Positions 30,377-42,626 of a stretch of 64,000 nt of DNA are shown piece after piece. The stretch's first letter is position 1; each line of letters opens with the position of its first letter. The stretch is from Phaseolus vulgaris. Taxonomy: Eukaryota > Streptophyta > Magnoliopsida > Fabales > Fabaceae. A program made the translations under genes and the position numbers. The notes under the pieces are model-generated. The model made no database searches, was not told where the DNA came from, and saw only the letters and a list, made by a program, of their open reading frames with translations. Location of the stretch: NCBI RefSeq assembly GCF_000499845.2, contig NC_023754.2, positions 31,077,869 to 31,141,868 on the forward strand. Direction: 5' to 3'.

Positions 30377-30425
30377 CACTCACTCGGTCACTCACTCGGT
30401 CACTCACTCGCTCACTCACTCACTC
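30377..30425 (+). repeat. 12-bp tandem repeat in the KH gene leader
   Basis: Three successive units of CACTCACTCGGT-type sequence, then CACTCACTCACTC. It lies just upstream of a likely leader intron (donor CG followed by GTGAGT at 30443, acceptor GCAG at 30541-30544). That intron ends in a TTTTG pentanucleotide run at about 30513-30540. Confidence 0.85.
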
Positions 30426-30554
30426 TGCTTTTCGTTCATTCGGTGAGTTTCTGTTTGGTGTGTTAATCTCTGTGTGTGTATGAATGTTTGCAGAGAAGAG
30501 AAGAATAACTAGGTTTTGTTTTGTTTTGTTTTGTTTTGTTGCAGAGAAGGAGTG

Positions 30555-32851
30555 ATGGGAGAGAGGATCCATGGCAATGGGAATGGATGCTATTTCCATT
30601 TCCCTCCTCCGCAGTCTCCTGTTCGCTCCAATTCATCCTCTATTCCTTCAGATCGCGAAAGGTACTTCCTTTTCCATTCTTCACTTCTTTCTTCCCCAAT
30701 TCTTCATTGCATTGCATACAAATATTCCTTTCTCCTAATCTAATCATTTTTTCAGATATTTCGCTGAACTACTCGCGGAGAGGCAAAAACTTGGGCCTTT
30801 TGTACAAATTCTCCCCCAATGTACCAAGCTCTTGACTCAAGGTAGGCGCTATTTTCAATTTATCATTCAAGACCTTTTCTTTTTTCATCTCTTTTGAATT
30901 CTATATGTAAATGCATACCTACCGTTTGTTAGATTGATGTATATGTTTACTCATACTCCTTCATTCCTATTGTGTTGTTTTGTCTGACAGAAATCAGACG
31001 CATGTCGGGCTTTAATCAAGGTTTTATCGATCATGAAAGGCTCGAGCCAGATAGTCCTTTCAGGCCCTTGGGTCAACATCCAAATACTAGACCAATGGAG
31101 TTGGAGGGATGGCCTGCTTTGCCAATTGAGGTCACTCACACCACTATCTGTTTTTTTTTCATCCATGATGATTTGCATAGTGTGTATTGTCTGTATATCG
31201 AACTAGTTTTGTGTCTAATGTGTCTTATGACGAATTTTTGGGACCAGTTAACCTTGTATTTCCTAATTGTGTCATTGCATTTTCAAGGATTGTTATGCAC
31301 AGAGGCAGGTATTAGAAAGATTATCTTTTTTGCATTTGGAATGCACTAATTTTTACTTGATTTTTGGAAATATTTTATCTCCGAAATTGTCCAGTTTTGA
31401 TTGATGGCATTTTGGGGGCATTACATACAAATAATTAGACTCACCGTGCTGGCCTTTTTAGAATCATTAATCTTAGTTTTTGCCTCTCAGCCTTACATTT
31501 TAACTGTTATCTATTTCATTAATACTCTAGTTTTAACCTGTCTTAGAGGCAGATGTTATTATACACCTTAGCATGTTTTGGACCAGTCCTCATGCTTTCC
31601 CATCATCTCTGGTGAATTCTTCGTTGCTGTTTATTGCCAGATTTTGGCTCCCTGGAATTTTAAAATCATAGATGCTTTTAGCATTTATATTTTAAAAAAT
31701 GAAAATGCTCATACCTGGGCAATTTATGTGAAAATTTCTTTTGAACTGTGAGGAAACTCTTGGTGGCAAGGAGTTTGGGTTGTTATAACAGCTTGTGGTT
31801 ATAAAAGAGAGATCTAAATACCAAATTCTTCATGCAGGAGAAAGGAAATCTCCAAAGGATGGCATCCTTTCAAGCACCACCAATGGGTTGGCCTGGGACA
31901 CAAGGAATTCCATCTACTCCTGTAGTGAAGAGAGTCATCAGGCTTGATGTCCCTGTAGACAAATATCCAAATGTAAGTCAAAACCTTGTTATCTCACTCC
32001 AGTTTATCAGGTTTTATTTTTCAAATGTAATAGCTTTTAGACTCAAATCTCAGCAGTATAATTTTGTTGGTCGAATTCTGGGACCTCGAGGGAACTCATT
32101 GAAAAGAGTGGAAGCCATGACTGAATGTAGGGTTTACATCAGAGGCTGTGGCTCAGTGAAGGATTCTATTAAGGTAAAGTTGGTATGTGTAAGTAAACTT
32201 TCTATTTTCCCCAGTGATAGGCATAAACTGATGCGGTGAACATAAAAGATTAATTTTCACAACATTTCCCAAATAGATTCAACTGGCTCTTATCCAACTC
32301 TAGTGTAGCTAGCTTCCTCATGGCACTTTGTAATTAACTTTCTTTCCCGAACTTCTGCAATTTTGAAAAAATATTTTTTGGATTTCTCATTACTCATACT
32401 GTAATAAGTATGATCGTCACAAGTTTCGTTTTGTATGATGTGTTTCAATTTCACTATATTTTATTTGTAGGAAGAAAAGCTTAAAGATAAGCCCGGATAT
32501 GAGCACCTTAAAGAGCCATTGCATGTGTTGGTGGAGGCAGAGTTTCCAGAGGATATAATTAATGCTCGCCTGGATCATGCAGTGGCAATACTAGAAAATC
32601 TTTTGAAGCCTGTGGTATAGTTATATTATTTGTTATTGCACTAATTGTGCCTCCTTTTTCTTGTATCTTGCTAATCTTTGTTAACCCGCCAGGATGAATC
32701 CCTTGATCACTATAAGAAGCAACAGTTGAGGGAGTTGGCTATGCTTAATGGTACTTTGAGAGAGGAAAGTCCAAGCATGAGCCCAAGCATGAGTCCAAGC
32801 ATGTCACCTTTCAACAGTACTGGAATGAAACGAGCCAAGACAGGAAGATGA
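30555..32851 (+). CDS. STAR/quaking-type KH-domain RNA-binding protein
   Basis: RNA-binding protein of the plant STAR family (KH plus flanking QUA1-like region), related to Arabidopsis At1g09660. The group binds RNA in splicing or mRNA control. Seven exons: 30555-30661, 30756-30841, 30991-31130, 31838-31972, 32057-32173, 32471-32614 and 32693-32851, all GT-AG and in phase, giving 295 aa. Residues ~31-70 are the dimerisation-like region ([16 protein letters not shown]). The KH domain starts near 142 ([20 protein letters not shown]), with the GXXG loop GPRG at 165-168. The C-terminal tail [20 protein letters not shown] is typical of the family. It is followed by three SPSM repeats encoded by a 12-nt tandem repeat, then [15 protein letters not shown]. 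Start chosen because the family begins MGERI. The RNA target is unknown. Confidence 0.93.
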
Positions 32852-35165
32852 CCCACCTGGAAATTTAACCGTGGATCATACATTTTTCTAAAGCTAAGTT
32901 ATAGCATCTGATTTCTTAGACTTTGTGATGGTCTTTTCACTGATAACTCACCAGAAACACCCTTGTGCTGAATCTCCTCAAGAAGAAGCTTGCTGGGACT
33001 GGGATGATGGATGGTTTACGCCAGATTTAATTTGACGTCTATTCTTTGGCGTATTAACCGCTACAACTTTTTGAATGTCGTTTTGCTTAGTTATAGTATT
33101 AACTAATTTGCAGCTGCTACATCTTAGTTCAATACCTTTTAATTTTTTAGTTATTTTGCATTTGTCAAATTATTAAATTACATACATGCATACAAGAGTG
33201 TTGTTGCAAGCATATCTCTATATATGCGTGGTATTGACTGAAACTAAATAAACAAATGGAGTGTCTTTCATTATTGTGACATGAATATTTGTCATTACTG
33301 TTCAAGGATGGTCGATTCAATTATTATTGAGTTTGTTAACCTCTTTTTGTATAGTTTTATGAACTGGAAGGTGAACTATGAGGTCATGGTATCGAAGTGG
33401 TTCGACCGTACAATTATTATTCTCAGTTAATGCTAAGTGAAGCTTCTGTTGTTAAGATTTGATTTTATTAAGCAAAATTGTCAAGTGAAACATTATTAGA
33501 ACTGTATAAAACATATCATTTTGGAGGATGGAAAGTCATTCGTCCTTTTTAATTAACTAATTTGCAGGAGCAGTTAATTAGTCACAATTAGAATGCGATG
33601 GAAAGGCTGCAATTTTCATAACTGTTTGTAATGTGATATTTTTAATACTTGTAGCGTCTGGTTCATGGATTATTGCTGCAGCAGCTCATTTTGCAGAGAA
33701 AGAAGAGTCTAGAAAAAGCACGCTAGGTGAAGACATACTCTACATTGAGCACGATGTTTTTTTCTTTGAAGAAAAAAAAATGGCTTTATTTATCATTTTC
33801 GAGGGATTTCTTCTCAACTTTTGGAATTACAAGAAGTGTATAATAATAATAATACAAAAAATTATGAATATACCACACCCAAAAACCCTTAACTCAACCC
33901 AACTATGTTAGATCTAGCTTTACATTTTTTCAAGGTTGTGTAATCACCATTACTATCATGTCCTTTGTCATAAACTACTTGGGGTACAAGGAATTATTTA
34001 AATTTTCGAAAGCCACACATGCACTACACAAGGAACATGTGAGTGTTTCTAAAAAAATATAAGACATTATATCGTACAACCATACATTTAGATAATTTAG
34101 GATTAAATTACAAGGTCATTTGAATTTGAAGTTATCATATAATCATTTTTAATTCAAACTATGGTCTAATGTGCACCCGTTTTTCTCTTTAAAAAGACAG
34201 TAAAAGTAAAATAAATATATTTTATACAAATTAAATAGTAAACTCATTAAAACTAAAAATTCGTTGGCCTAGTCTTTTTTCCACACTTAAAACCGGGTGA
34301 GAGAAAAGTTCAATAATTCAATAATTAGATCTAAATCTAGAGTCTAGATTAAAAACTAAAATAAAAACAGTCCTGGTATTTCATTAATCTAATTGTTAAT
34401 CGTTGTAATGAGAGATTGGATTGACCACACATTATATAACTTAAAGAGATAAGAAAATAGAGTAGACTTTTTTTTTTCAATCGTTATGGAATTTTTTAAT
34501 GTTAGAATAATTTAAAATGCTTCAAACACGAATAAAGGAACCCCATGAAACTAAAATAGAAAACGTGAAAATTAAGAAAACGAAAATTTAAAGACGAGAG
34601 AACAAACGACAAAATGAGAGCATATATTTTTGAATCTGGATCATAGTTTTGAACATATAGTAATTAATATTATATCCTCTCACCTCTCATGTTAAAACTT
34701 CCTTTCAATTGTTATACTCTCTTTCTCACCAACTCACATACACAGAGAAACATAAGTGTGTGTGTTAAGCTCTCAATTTTGTAATAAATACTTTTCAAAA
34801 GTAAACTATGAACTGTTGAGCAGATAAAAAGAGAGAAGAAAAAAACAACGTTATGATGTAATACAAATCCTCCTCATCCATTGATGAACAACAAAATATT
34901 ACCTACAACATGTAAAGTCTACAATATCATACATATCAACAAATTTCGGGTGTATCATACTCTAGACGACACCCCTCCAATCACTGTGCAAATTTGCATT
35001 CTCTTCATCTACTATGTAGATAAATAAATATCTATTAAAAGAAATCAGTGAATAGCATTATAAACAATCAACTATGTTCTTCACTCCAAGAAAGTCCTGA
35101 TCCACACGTCCACCACCATCATATCCGTCTTCGGCAAGAAGCAATTTTTTTTGAAGGCAAGGCAA
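32852..35165. other. KH gene 3' region and gene-free spacer
   Basis: The first few hundred bases are probably the KH gene 3' UTR. The rest is AT-rich. A 92-codon frame at 33633-33911 has no recognisable motif and poor composition, so I do not call it. Confidence 0.4.
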
Positions 35166-35299
35166 ATGCTAACGAGTTATAAGGACACTTGTTAAGGATC
35201 AAAAATTAAAGTACTGTATTATATTAATTGTTCGTGCATTTCACCATATATTTTTTGCTACTTTTTATTTTTAACAAGTGTCCTTGCACTTGTTAGCAT
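35166..35299. mobile_element. Small inverted-repeat element (MITE-like), 134 bp
   Basis: Terminal inverted repeats of about 29 bp. The left end reads ATGCTAACGAGT then AAGGACACTTGTTAA, and the right end is the reverse complement with four or so mismatches. The interior is AT-rich and non-coding. A convincing target duplication is not visible (at most AA), so the superfamily is not assigned. Confidence 0.6.
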
Positions 35300-35421
35300 A
35301 ACTCAATTCAAAAAAATAAACTCGCATAAGCCTGCAATCAGAAGTTTTGAAAGTATTATGACATAATTACCATATACGTGAGCTTAAAAAAAGATCACCC
35401 CCTTCATAATAAAAACCCTAA

Positions 35422-35577
35422 AACTTTCAGGTGGCAATGCACGAATTCCACCTACTAGGGGGTGGGGAGGATATATGTACAAAAGATTACCACTGCAAGT
35501 AGATAGATAGGTTATTTTCAAGATTTGAACCTAAGAAGTCACAAATCAAAACCTTGCGATTGAGCTAAGACTCCCCT
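35422..35577 (-). mobile_element. tRNA-derived SINE (Au-like) with 10-bp target duplication
   Basis: On the minus strand the element begins GGGGAGTCTTAGCTCAATCG, containing a tRNA-like A box (TAGCTCAATCG), and has a B box (GGTTCAAATC) about 30 bp on. The downstream part (TTGCAGTGGTAA, TGTACATATATCCTCCCC, then CTAGTAGGTGG and CGTGCATTG) resembles the body of plant Au-type SINEs. It is flanked by perfect direct repeats AAAACCCTAA at 35412-35421 and 35578-35587, as expected for target-primed insertion. It encodes no protein, and the tRNA-like head is too diverged to be a tRNA gene. Confidence 0.8.
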
Positions 35578-35587
35578 AAAACCCTAA

Positions 35588-37612
35588 TAGTAATAATCCA
35601 ACAAATAAATGAATACATCGTAACGGGATTACTTCTAAACAACCAATTATATCTAACTTCGATTTATTACATTAAAAAAAAGGGAAAAAACCCTTTTGGC
35701 CCCTTGTGTTCTTTATTCAATTTGATCCCTTGTTTTGTTTTTACCAAATCAATCCTTATGTTTACAAACCTTAATGTTTGCCAAAATGTCAATTTCCAGC
35801 CAATGTCGTTACTAATGTGCACACGCCTGTTAACTCCTTAATTACACTGATTGTGTGACTTAAGTGTTGATGTTAAGATTGGCCCTTATATGTTGGCATA
35901 GAAATACACAGTAGCATTTCTGTCCATAAGACCTAGAAACAGCAGGTCTGTTTAGCACTGCTCCCAATACATGGTTTGACAACCATGCACAACAGAGCTC
36001 TGATAATGGCATTTCACAAGTTGGTTCTGTAATGATGGTTTCAGATGTTCATGGTAGTTTTTGAGCAAAAGATGGCTGTCAAGGTGGACTGGGTATGTGA
36101 CAGTAAAAACTAACATACCGCAGTGCCAAAAGCTTATTGCATTGCTAGGTATGGGTGAAGGTCATGATACGCAATCAAACCCTTACATGTGCTAAGAGTT
36201 TGTTTCTAGACTCAGACCAACGGCCAACCAGTCACAAAGAAACAACTTTACCGTTGTGATATGGCCTTGTGCTGTGTGTTGCTTATGTCTATGATAGGGA
36301 CTTGGGTATTATAAGATCCCTAAGTCTCAGATTAAGTAATATGACATATTCAATGGAATACAAAAGTGGCCTGGTTTCTCCCTCTCCCTAACAATTAACT
36401 TTTAAGGGATGGTTTTCCAAGTGCCTGGGTGTCTATTATCTGAGTGGATCAACAGTTCAACTCGTTGAATCTTGAGAATGAGCGCATAATTCAAGGCTGT
36501 GTTTGAGTAAACGAGATTAGGTGAGGTAGACAAAAAAAATACTCAAAAGGTCACGCACAGAAGGAAATTAGAAGAAAGGCAACAAGGTACAAATGCATAC
36601 AAGCCAAATACATGCGCACATAATAATGGCACTTAATGTAGAGAGATGTTCGGAAGAGATTAAGGACTCTAAAATGTTTAATAGGAAATTGTAGTAGGGA
36701 TATATTAAACATTACACTTTCAAATATTTTTTTTTCCACTTTGGGATGTTTATATTTTATGGGTCAACGAACCATTTTTCTAATAATCCTTTGAATTACC
36801 AAGAATAGAAGAACATTAAATATATTTATTTTACCATTTAATATTTTATATTAGAAAGATGTTCAAGACCATACAACAAAAGAACACAACTTAAGTACCT
36901 TAATTGCTTTTGATATAGTTCTTAAAATCAAATTTAAAGTTTCACCTCAGACTCAGTAAGTAACTCACATATTAGAGGTTGGTAAAACCTTAATTTTGAT
37001 AAGAGTATGCAAAACACAAAAAGCATCTATCGTATTGCACCTAAGTTTTTTTCATAACAAAAAGGAAGAAACTTGAGTGCAATGTCACATGCTTTTAATG
37101 CTGTTATCCAATCCAATCAAAGTATGAAATTAGAGTTTGCCAAGGTATCTCACATAATGAAGGTTCGATTACCATAGTCAAAACTCCAATTTTGATTGGA
37201 GTATAAGACTATAGGGACACAAGGGATTCCACCAAGAGTTTAAACTCTACACTTAAAGGTATACGGACACTAGCAGCAGGAGCAATTAAATATACTCAGC
37301 AAGAGAAAAGGTTAGAAGGTGTAATAGTAAGGGCTGACAGATTTCAATAATTTACAAGGGTCATTAAACATTAAAGGAGAAATCCCAGGCTCATTCTGAT
37401 TCCCTAATACGTGTCCGCCACATAACAAATCTAAGGTGTTAATTAACTCTCTCAAAACTCTCCTCTTACGATCATGAAAAGGAAAAAAAACTAAAAGAAT
37501 GGAGCATTAGGATTTGACTTTATAGAAATACAGTTTGGGCGAGTGAAAAAAAAGAGAAGAAGAGGATAAAATATGATGAAATACCAAGCTTGAATATGTC
37601 GAACTGCAAAGG
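35588..37612. other. Gene-free spacer with repeat-like DNA
   Basis: Bases about 35690-35900 carry TTTGGCCCCTTGTGTTC and TTTGATCCCTTGTTTTG, a sequence style common at plant transposable elements. About 35900-36520 is less AT-rich than its surroundings and may be the interior of a decayed element. No reading frame supports a protein. The last part is the 3' flank of the gene at 37613. Confidence 0.35.
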
Positions 37613-38151
37613 TCAGTCCCTTAGGCCAAGCTCAAGCTCTAACTCATCATCCTCTTCAAACAATTTCAAAAGACGAGCGTATTGTTCTTCCCTTTTCTTC
37701 TTCCTCCAAAGCTTAAAAAGTATAAAGGAGAACAAGGAAAAGAGCACAAGCCCAATTAATACAATGGCAATTATAGTACTAGTGCTTCTGGCTGCATGAT
37801 GTTCTGTCTTCTTGGAATCCTTAGAAGCAGGTGAATCGTCGGAAAAACCTAGAAAACAGCCAAAAAGGAAGAGAATAAGACATTTTATGGTGAAATGAAA
37901 TTAAAGTTGGAAACGCAATTGACGAGAAACGGTCAGACACATTCAGATAATGCAAAATTTCAATCTAAGCGGGAAATATCATAGAATTGTGCGGTCGTTT
38001 GGCATCGAAAACAGAGATGAAGAAATTGATGAATGAAAATGAAAAGGGAAAGAATTAGGTTAGGTTGAGGAGGGAACGAACCAAGAAGGAAGTGCAGAGA
38101 GAAAGCAAGAAGGAAGAAACTTAGCGATCTGCTCCTTCTAATCGAATTCAT
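37613..38151 (-). CDS. Small single-pass membrane protein, unknown function
   Basis: Two exons, 38151-38082 and 37848-37613, joined GT-AG in phase 1, give 101 aa. Residues 1-23 are a signal-peptide-like segment (RRSRSL, then SFFLLAFSLHFLLG). A short polar stretch (FSDDSPASKDSKKTEHH) follows, then one hydrophobic helix at ~48-70 (STIIAIVLIGLVLFSLFSF) and a basic stop-transfer WRKKKREEQ. The C-terminus is acidic and Leu-rich (LLKLFEEDDELELELG). The layout is that of a small type I membrane protein with a short cytosolic tail. I do not recognise the family. The spliced frame, canonical intron and sensible topology argue it is real, but homologs were not checked. Confidence 0.7.
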
Positions 38152-39752
38152 CTCTGAGCGATGCGATGAGATTGGATGCGATTTCAGCTGATTTGGTTTC
38201 CCCAGATTTTCAAATGTCTTCTCTCAACAATCGAACCCTTTTCTAATCTTCTTTCCTTTCCTTTTACATATAATCGATATTAACCCTAAAACTTCAATTT
38301 TATTGCATGACTCATGAGGATCAAATTTAATTTTAATTATAAAAATACTTACATAACTCTATCAAAAAAATCTCACTGTACACTTCCTTTTTTTTTTCAA
38401 TTTAAATGTAAAAAAGTATACTATCATTCGCTCACGTATCATGAATAGTAATTCTGTTAATTTTAAATAATTAATTATACTATTTTAATTCTAAAGATAA
38501 TTTTAATTGATTGCCACCTTATAAAAATTGCCAACAGATATATAATTTTAATATATAATACTATAAAAATTTAAATAGCCTTTAAGCCAAACAATTATTG
38601 TGTATAATTACTTGAATAACTCAATCTATTAAATTTAAAATATGCCCTTTGAAAAAATGTTAAATTTTTCATTTTCTAAAAGAAGTTCGATTTGCGTTTG
38701 ATTTAATATTACATGTCAAAAACTCGCAATTATTCCCTTACATACACGAGAAGTCTACTGTAACTTTTTTAAATTTTTTTGGTACAATTAGTTTTTTACA
38801 CCAATAATTACTTATAAAACAATTAACTTTTAAATTGAAATTAATATAATATTTAAATTTAATTTAAAAATATTATGTGCTCAGACGAAATGGTAAGACT
38901 CTTCAAATAAAATAAGAATATCGAGTGAAAGCCTTAATTGCTCAGACGCTCCTACAGTTAAATTGTTTACGACGGCAGAGAATCAAAATCAAAAAACAGT
39001 TATTAATTACAATTTATAAATCTGTATTTAATAAATTTAATTTATTATTATATAATTTTCAATACTATACATTACACCAACATCCTCCAATTTTTCTTCT
39101 TAATTACGCTAACATTCCGTTTCTGTTAAATTCCTATAAAAACATCTCTTTATTTTAAAAATATTACTTTATAAATAAAATTATCTAAAAATATCTTTAA
39201 ATAGTAATTTTTGTAAACTAACGATAATTCAGTTGTACAATATAAAACTAAAAAAGAAAATTCCAACCAAGATTTGTACAAATTTATTAGAATAGACTGA
39301 GTTTCATCTTCTAAAATAGTTTCTAAAACGATATAATCTTACTACATACAGTGTTTCATATACAAAAAATCCTTCAAACATATAAACTTGAAGACTACAC
39401 TGACAAACATTGAATTCTGTGAAAACTAGTTGTATAGTTTCAGAATTTTAAACTTTATATAGGATAGGATTACACCAAACTATCGTTTTCCCATATATAA
39501 TCCCTCCAACACGGCGTATCGTTAGATAATGAATTTCATACGCACGCATTCAAGTCTTGACGGATAAATAAATTTGTATACTGGTCTTGCTACAGTACCC
39601 AAAATGAATGTATACCAAAATCAAGCATTTATAAGTTTCAACGCTGGCAAAATCACAAAAAACAGCTAAAAACTCACTATAACATAAATAAGATTGAAAC
39701 CAACTCTTACCAAAAGACGCGACAAAATCAGTCTTAGACTAGGGAATAATTT
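38152..39752. other. Gene-free AT-rich spacer
   Basis: Divided between the leader/promoter of the small membrane protein gene (38152-38280) and the eEF1B-gamma 3' region (about 39400-39752). Nothing recognised between them. Confidence 0.4.
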
Positions 39753-41576
39753 TCACTTGAAGCACTTGGCATCCAGAAGAGACTCTCCCTCAAATGGCTC
39801 ATAATCCTCAATCATCTGACTCACGCGCTCTTTCTGAGCTTCGTCAGAGATGTCAACCTTGGTCCACTCGTACAGCTCCATATCATAGCACTCATCCATC
39901 ACAAATTTCGGAATCTCTTGGCCGCGGAAAAGCCACAACCCCTTCACCTTAAATGGTGCCTGTGATCCAATCACAAGCATCTTTCCAAAAGCATACTTGC
40001 GAGCCAGATCCATCCGCTGAAGAAAACCACCAACCTTGTTTAATGTCACAAAGGAAACAGTGTTCTCGTCATTGTATTTGTAATCACAGAACCACAGAGA
40101 ATAACCCTCTGGATCATACATGTCCCAAAATCCTGCAGGTTCACAAGGAGGATTTGAAGTGATAAGATATCTGCCATCTCATATAAACTGATTATGACAC
40201 TGTTTGCTAAATAATAGTAATAAACCACGACGAGGAAAGCAATGAACTTTCGAAAACAAAAGACTTGTTATCTCCTAGCAGTGACAAAATTAAAACACAG
40301 AAACCACAAGCAGTGCCGTCGTAATACCTTTGATTGCAACCTCGCGGAAGTTGGTCTTGGTGTTAGAGTAGAGTCTTTTCCACTCATCCAATATCATCTT
40401 GCTTGGAGGAAGAAGATCAAGAGGGTTTTTGGGCTTGGGCTTGGGTGCCTCCTCCTCTGCCTCTACTTTGGGCTTTTCTGGCTCTGGCTTAGCCACTTTC
40501 TTCGGCTCATCCTTAGGCTCGGGCTTCGATTCCTTCGGCTGGGAAGGCTTCTTGAAAGAAGCAACAGGTGGAACAGCGTCCGTTTGCTTAACCTGACCTA
40601 ATATCTTTCGGAAATTGGGCTGGTTGACCAAGGTCCAAAAGTATCTCTCAACATGAGGGAACTCCGAAGTGAAGCTCTTAACTAAGATCTGGGTGAAACC
40701 CAAATACAGGTTGCATATCATTATGATGTCAGCAAGGGTGACGGAATGGCCAACCAGGTAAGTGTTGGAGGCAAGGTGAGTGTTCAAGGCCCCTAATGCT
40801 CTCTTCAACGCAGAGTTTGCAGCCTCCTCGACCTTGACGCAGGCACAAATGTCAGATGAGTGGGTAAATTATGAGGAAAACGGGAGCTTGAAAGCAATAT
40901 ATTATGGAAATTAATAAATGTTGTAAAAGATGGAGCTTACTGGTGGAAAGTATGGAGTATATCCAAGTCTTGGTATGTAGACTTTGAGAATATTGGCATC
41001 GATCTCCAAAGATGAAAAATCAATCCACTGGTCGATGCGGGCCTGCAAAGCGAAAGGGAAGTATGTATAAAATAGGAAACAGAAAAGAAGAGTGAAGGGA
41101 AGTGTGAGGAGTTACATTATCAATGGGAGTGGAGAGGTACAAGGCGTTGTCACCATTGAGTCGAGCAACTGCAGGAAAGAAAAGAGGGAAAATTGAATTT
41201 AATTGGAAAAGTGAAAGGTGAAATGATTGATGGAATTGGACGCAGACATACCGTAACGAGCAATAGCATTGCTTTCAAAGATTGGACCATCGGGCGTTTC
41301 CAACACAGGAACCTTTCCAATAGGATTCATCTTGAGGAACTCAGGAGTTTTTGTGGTGACAAACATCTCGAAATTAGGGGCCAATTCCAGTTCGACGCCA
41401 CTGTACTCTGCCGCGATGAGACTCTTGTAAACATTTTTGTTTCTTCTGGTTGCGTGCAAGATCTACACAGGAACCAGTGCATAAAATTCAGCTTTATGCT
41501 AAATTGGCAAAATACTGGGTTAGTTATTTGGGGAAATGGAAAAGTAGAAAGTAGAAAGGAAACTGACCAGAGCCAT
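39753..41576 (-). CDS. EF1G: Elongation factor 1-gamma (eEF1B-gamma)
   Basis: Scaffold subunit of the eEF1B guanine-nucleotide exchange complex that recharges eEF1A during translation; cytosolic. Six exons: 41576-41568 (only 9 bp, encoding MAL), 41462-41252, 41168-41116, 41042-40941, 40832-40328 and 40132-39753, all GT-AG, giving 419 aa, normal length. The N-terminal glutathione-S-transferase-like domain spans ~1-210 (ILHATRRNKNVYKSLIAAEY, FLKMNPIGKVPVLETPDG, ESNAIARYVARLNGDN). A Lys/Pro/Glu-rich linker follows (~215-260). The conserved C-terminal EF1G domain begins KNPLDLLPPSKMILDEWKRL and ends LLDAKCFK. Exon 1 is inferred from the family's MALILH start and the donor CTG|GTCAGT. Confidence 0.96.
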
Positions 41577-41691
41577 TTCTTATCTTAAGCAAACAAGTTC
41601 CCTGCTCCTGCTCCTCCCACTGTGCGATGAAGAAGAAGAAGAAGAAGAAAGCAGCGTAGGAGGAAGAATTAGGTTTTTTGTAAGCGAAGCC

Positions 41692-41790
41692 AAACCCTAA
41701 ATGACTTGGATTCCATCCGGATCTGACCCGATCCGACTCAAATTTAACCCAGGACAGCCCAATCCAGTGGGTTATGATAAAGGCAGCCCA
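41692..41790 (-). promoter_or_regulatory. Telo-box and two site II motifs upstream of EF1G
   Basis: AAACCCTAA at 41692-41700 is a telo-box. AGCCCA (TGGGCT on the gene strand) occurs at 41756-41761 and 41785-41790, matching site II TGGGCY elements. This pairing is well known in promoters of plant translation and ribosome genes, which fits EF1G. The role here is inference from position, 115-215 bp upstream of the start codon. Confidence 0.6.
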
Positions 41791-41799
41791 AACGCAAAG

Positions 41800-42626
41800 C
41801 ACCAAATCAAATTAAAGGGTATTTCTTCTACATTTTACCTCTACATTCTTTGAAATATCCTTAATAATTTTGAGTGATTCCAAGAATAAAGGTTCTTAAG
41901 AAAAGATATTTCCATAATAGAGGCAAAAAGAAATTTCAGAATATTATTTTCAGAATTAATTTTTTAATTTCAAAAATGATAAATTTAGAATTCATAAAAT
42001 ATGTTAAAGAATATATGTTTCAGAAATATTTTAAAATAAATAATTCAGAAATCATTTTTAAAAGGAGTAAAATAATCTTTTTCAAGAATGATGGGTGTAG
42101 GAAGTCATTTGTTGGGGGTGGAGAGAGAAACAACACAAATTAAATTAGTAAACATGTGAATAGAGTTTTTGGTTATGAGATTCAGAACCTCCTCTTAAAT
42201 GGTGTGTGCGTGTTAGATACAACCGGACAACAACACTTGTAGGATACATGTAAATTGTCTAAATTTTTAGTACGATTCTAACACAAATTCTAAATTGAAG
42301 AAATACATTAATTTTTAAAAAAACTCAAACTTATTTTATAAATTTTTAGTATGATTAAAAATAAATCCTTTTAATCAACTATGCAAAACATATTTCTAAA
42401 AAAGTATACATTTCTTCATAGTATTATATCAATATTCGAATTAGTGTTGTGTTTTTGCTACATAGGTTTTAAGAAATTATTGTAAAAAGAAAAATTGTGG
42501 CATTAAAGTGTAAACGTAGTTGAGTTTGATGAGAGACACATTGTAGTATTAAAATATAAGAAAAGCAAGGAAACGAACCGATAGAAAAGAGAGAAGAGAA
42601 GAGAAAAGAAAAGAAAAGCTCAGAAA
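41800..42626. other. Spacer between divergent EF1G and RabA2-like genes
   Basis: AT-rich shared upstream region of about 1 kb in total. It contains dispersed repeat copy 4 (42200-42440). The RabA2-like leader, GA-rich (AGAAGAGAAGAGAAAAGAAA), lies just before 42627. Confidence 0.45.
42200..42440 (+). repeat. Dispersed AT-rich repeat, copy 4
   Basis: Shares with copy 3 the order GTACGATTCTAACACAA, TTTTTAAAAAAACTCAAA, CTTATTTTATAAATTTTTAG, TATGATT and AAAAATAAATCC. The 5' part has remnants of the GACAC-type motifs. It sits in the divergent promoter region of two housekeeping genes. Confidence 0.6.

Noticed and set aside
30377..30425. Possible CRISPR-like or regulatory repeat array
   Set aside because: Units are contiguous 12-mers without spacers in a plant leader; this is a simple tandem repeat.
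33633..33911. 92-codon frame downstream of the KH gene
   Set aside because: No motif, the latter half is A-run translation, and no splice or start context supports it.
35520..35577. Possible tRNA gene on the minus strand
   Set aside because: A and B boxes are present, but acceptor and anticodon stems do not pair, and the sequence continues into a SINE body with target duplications.
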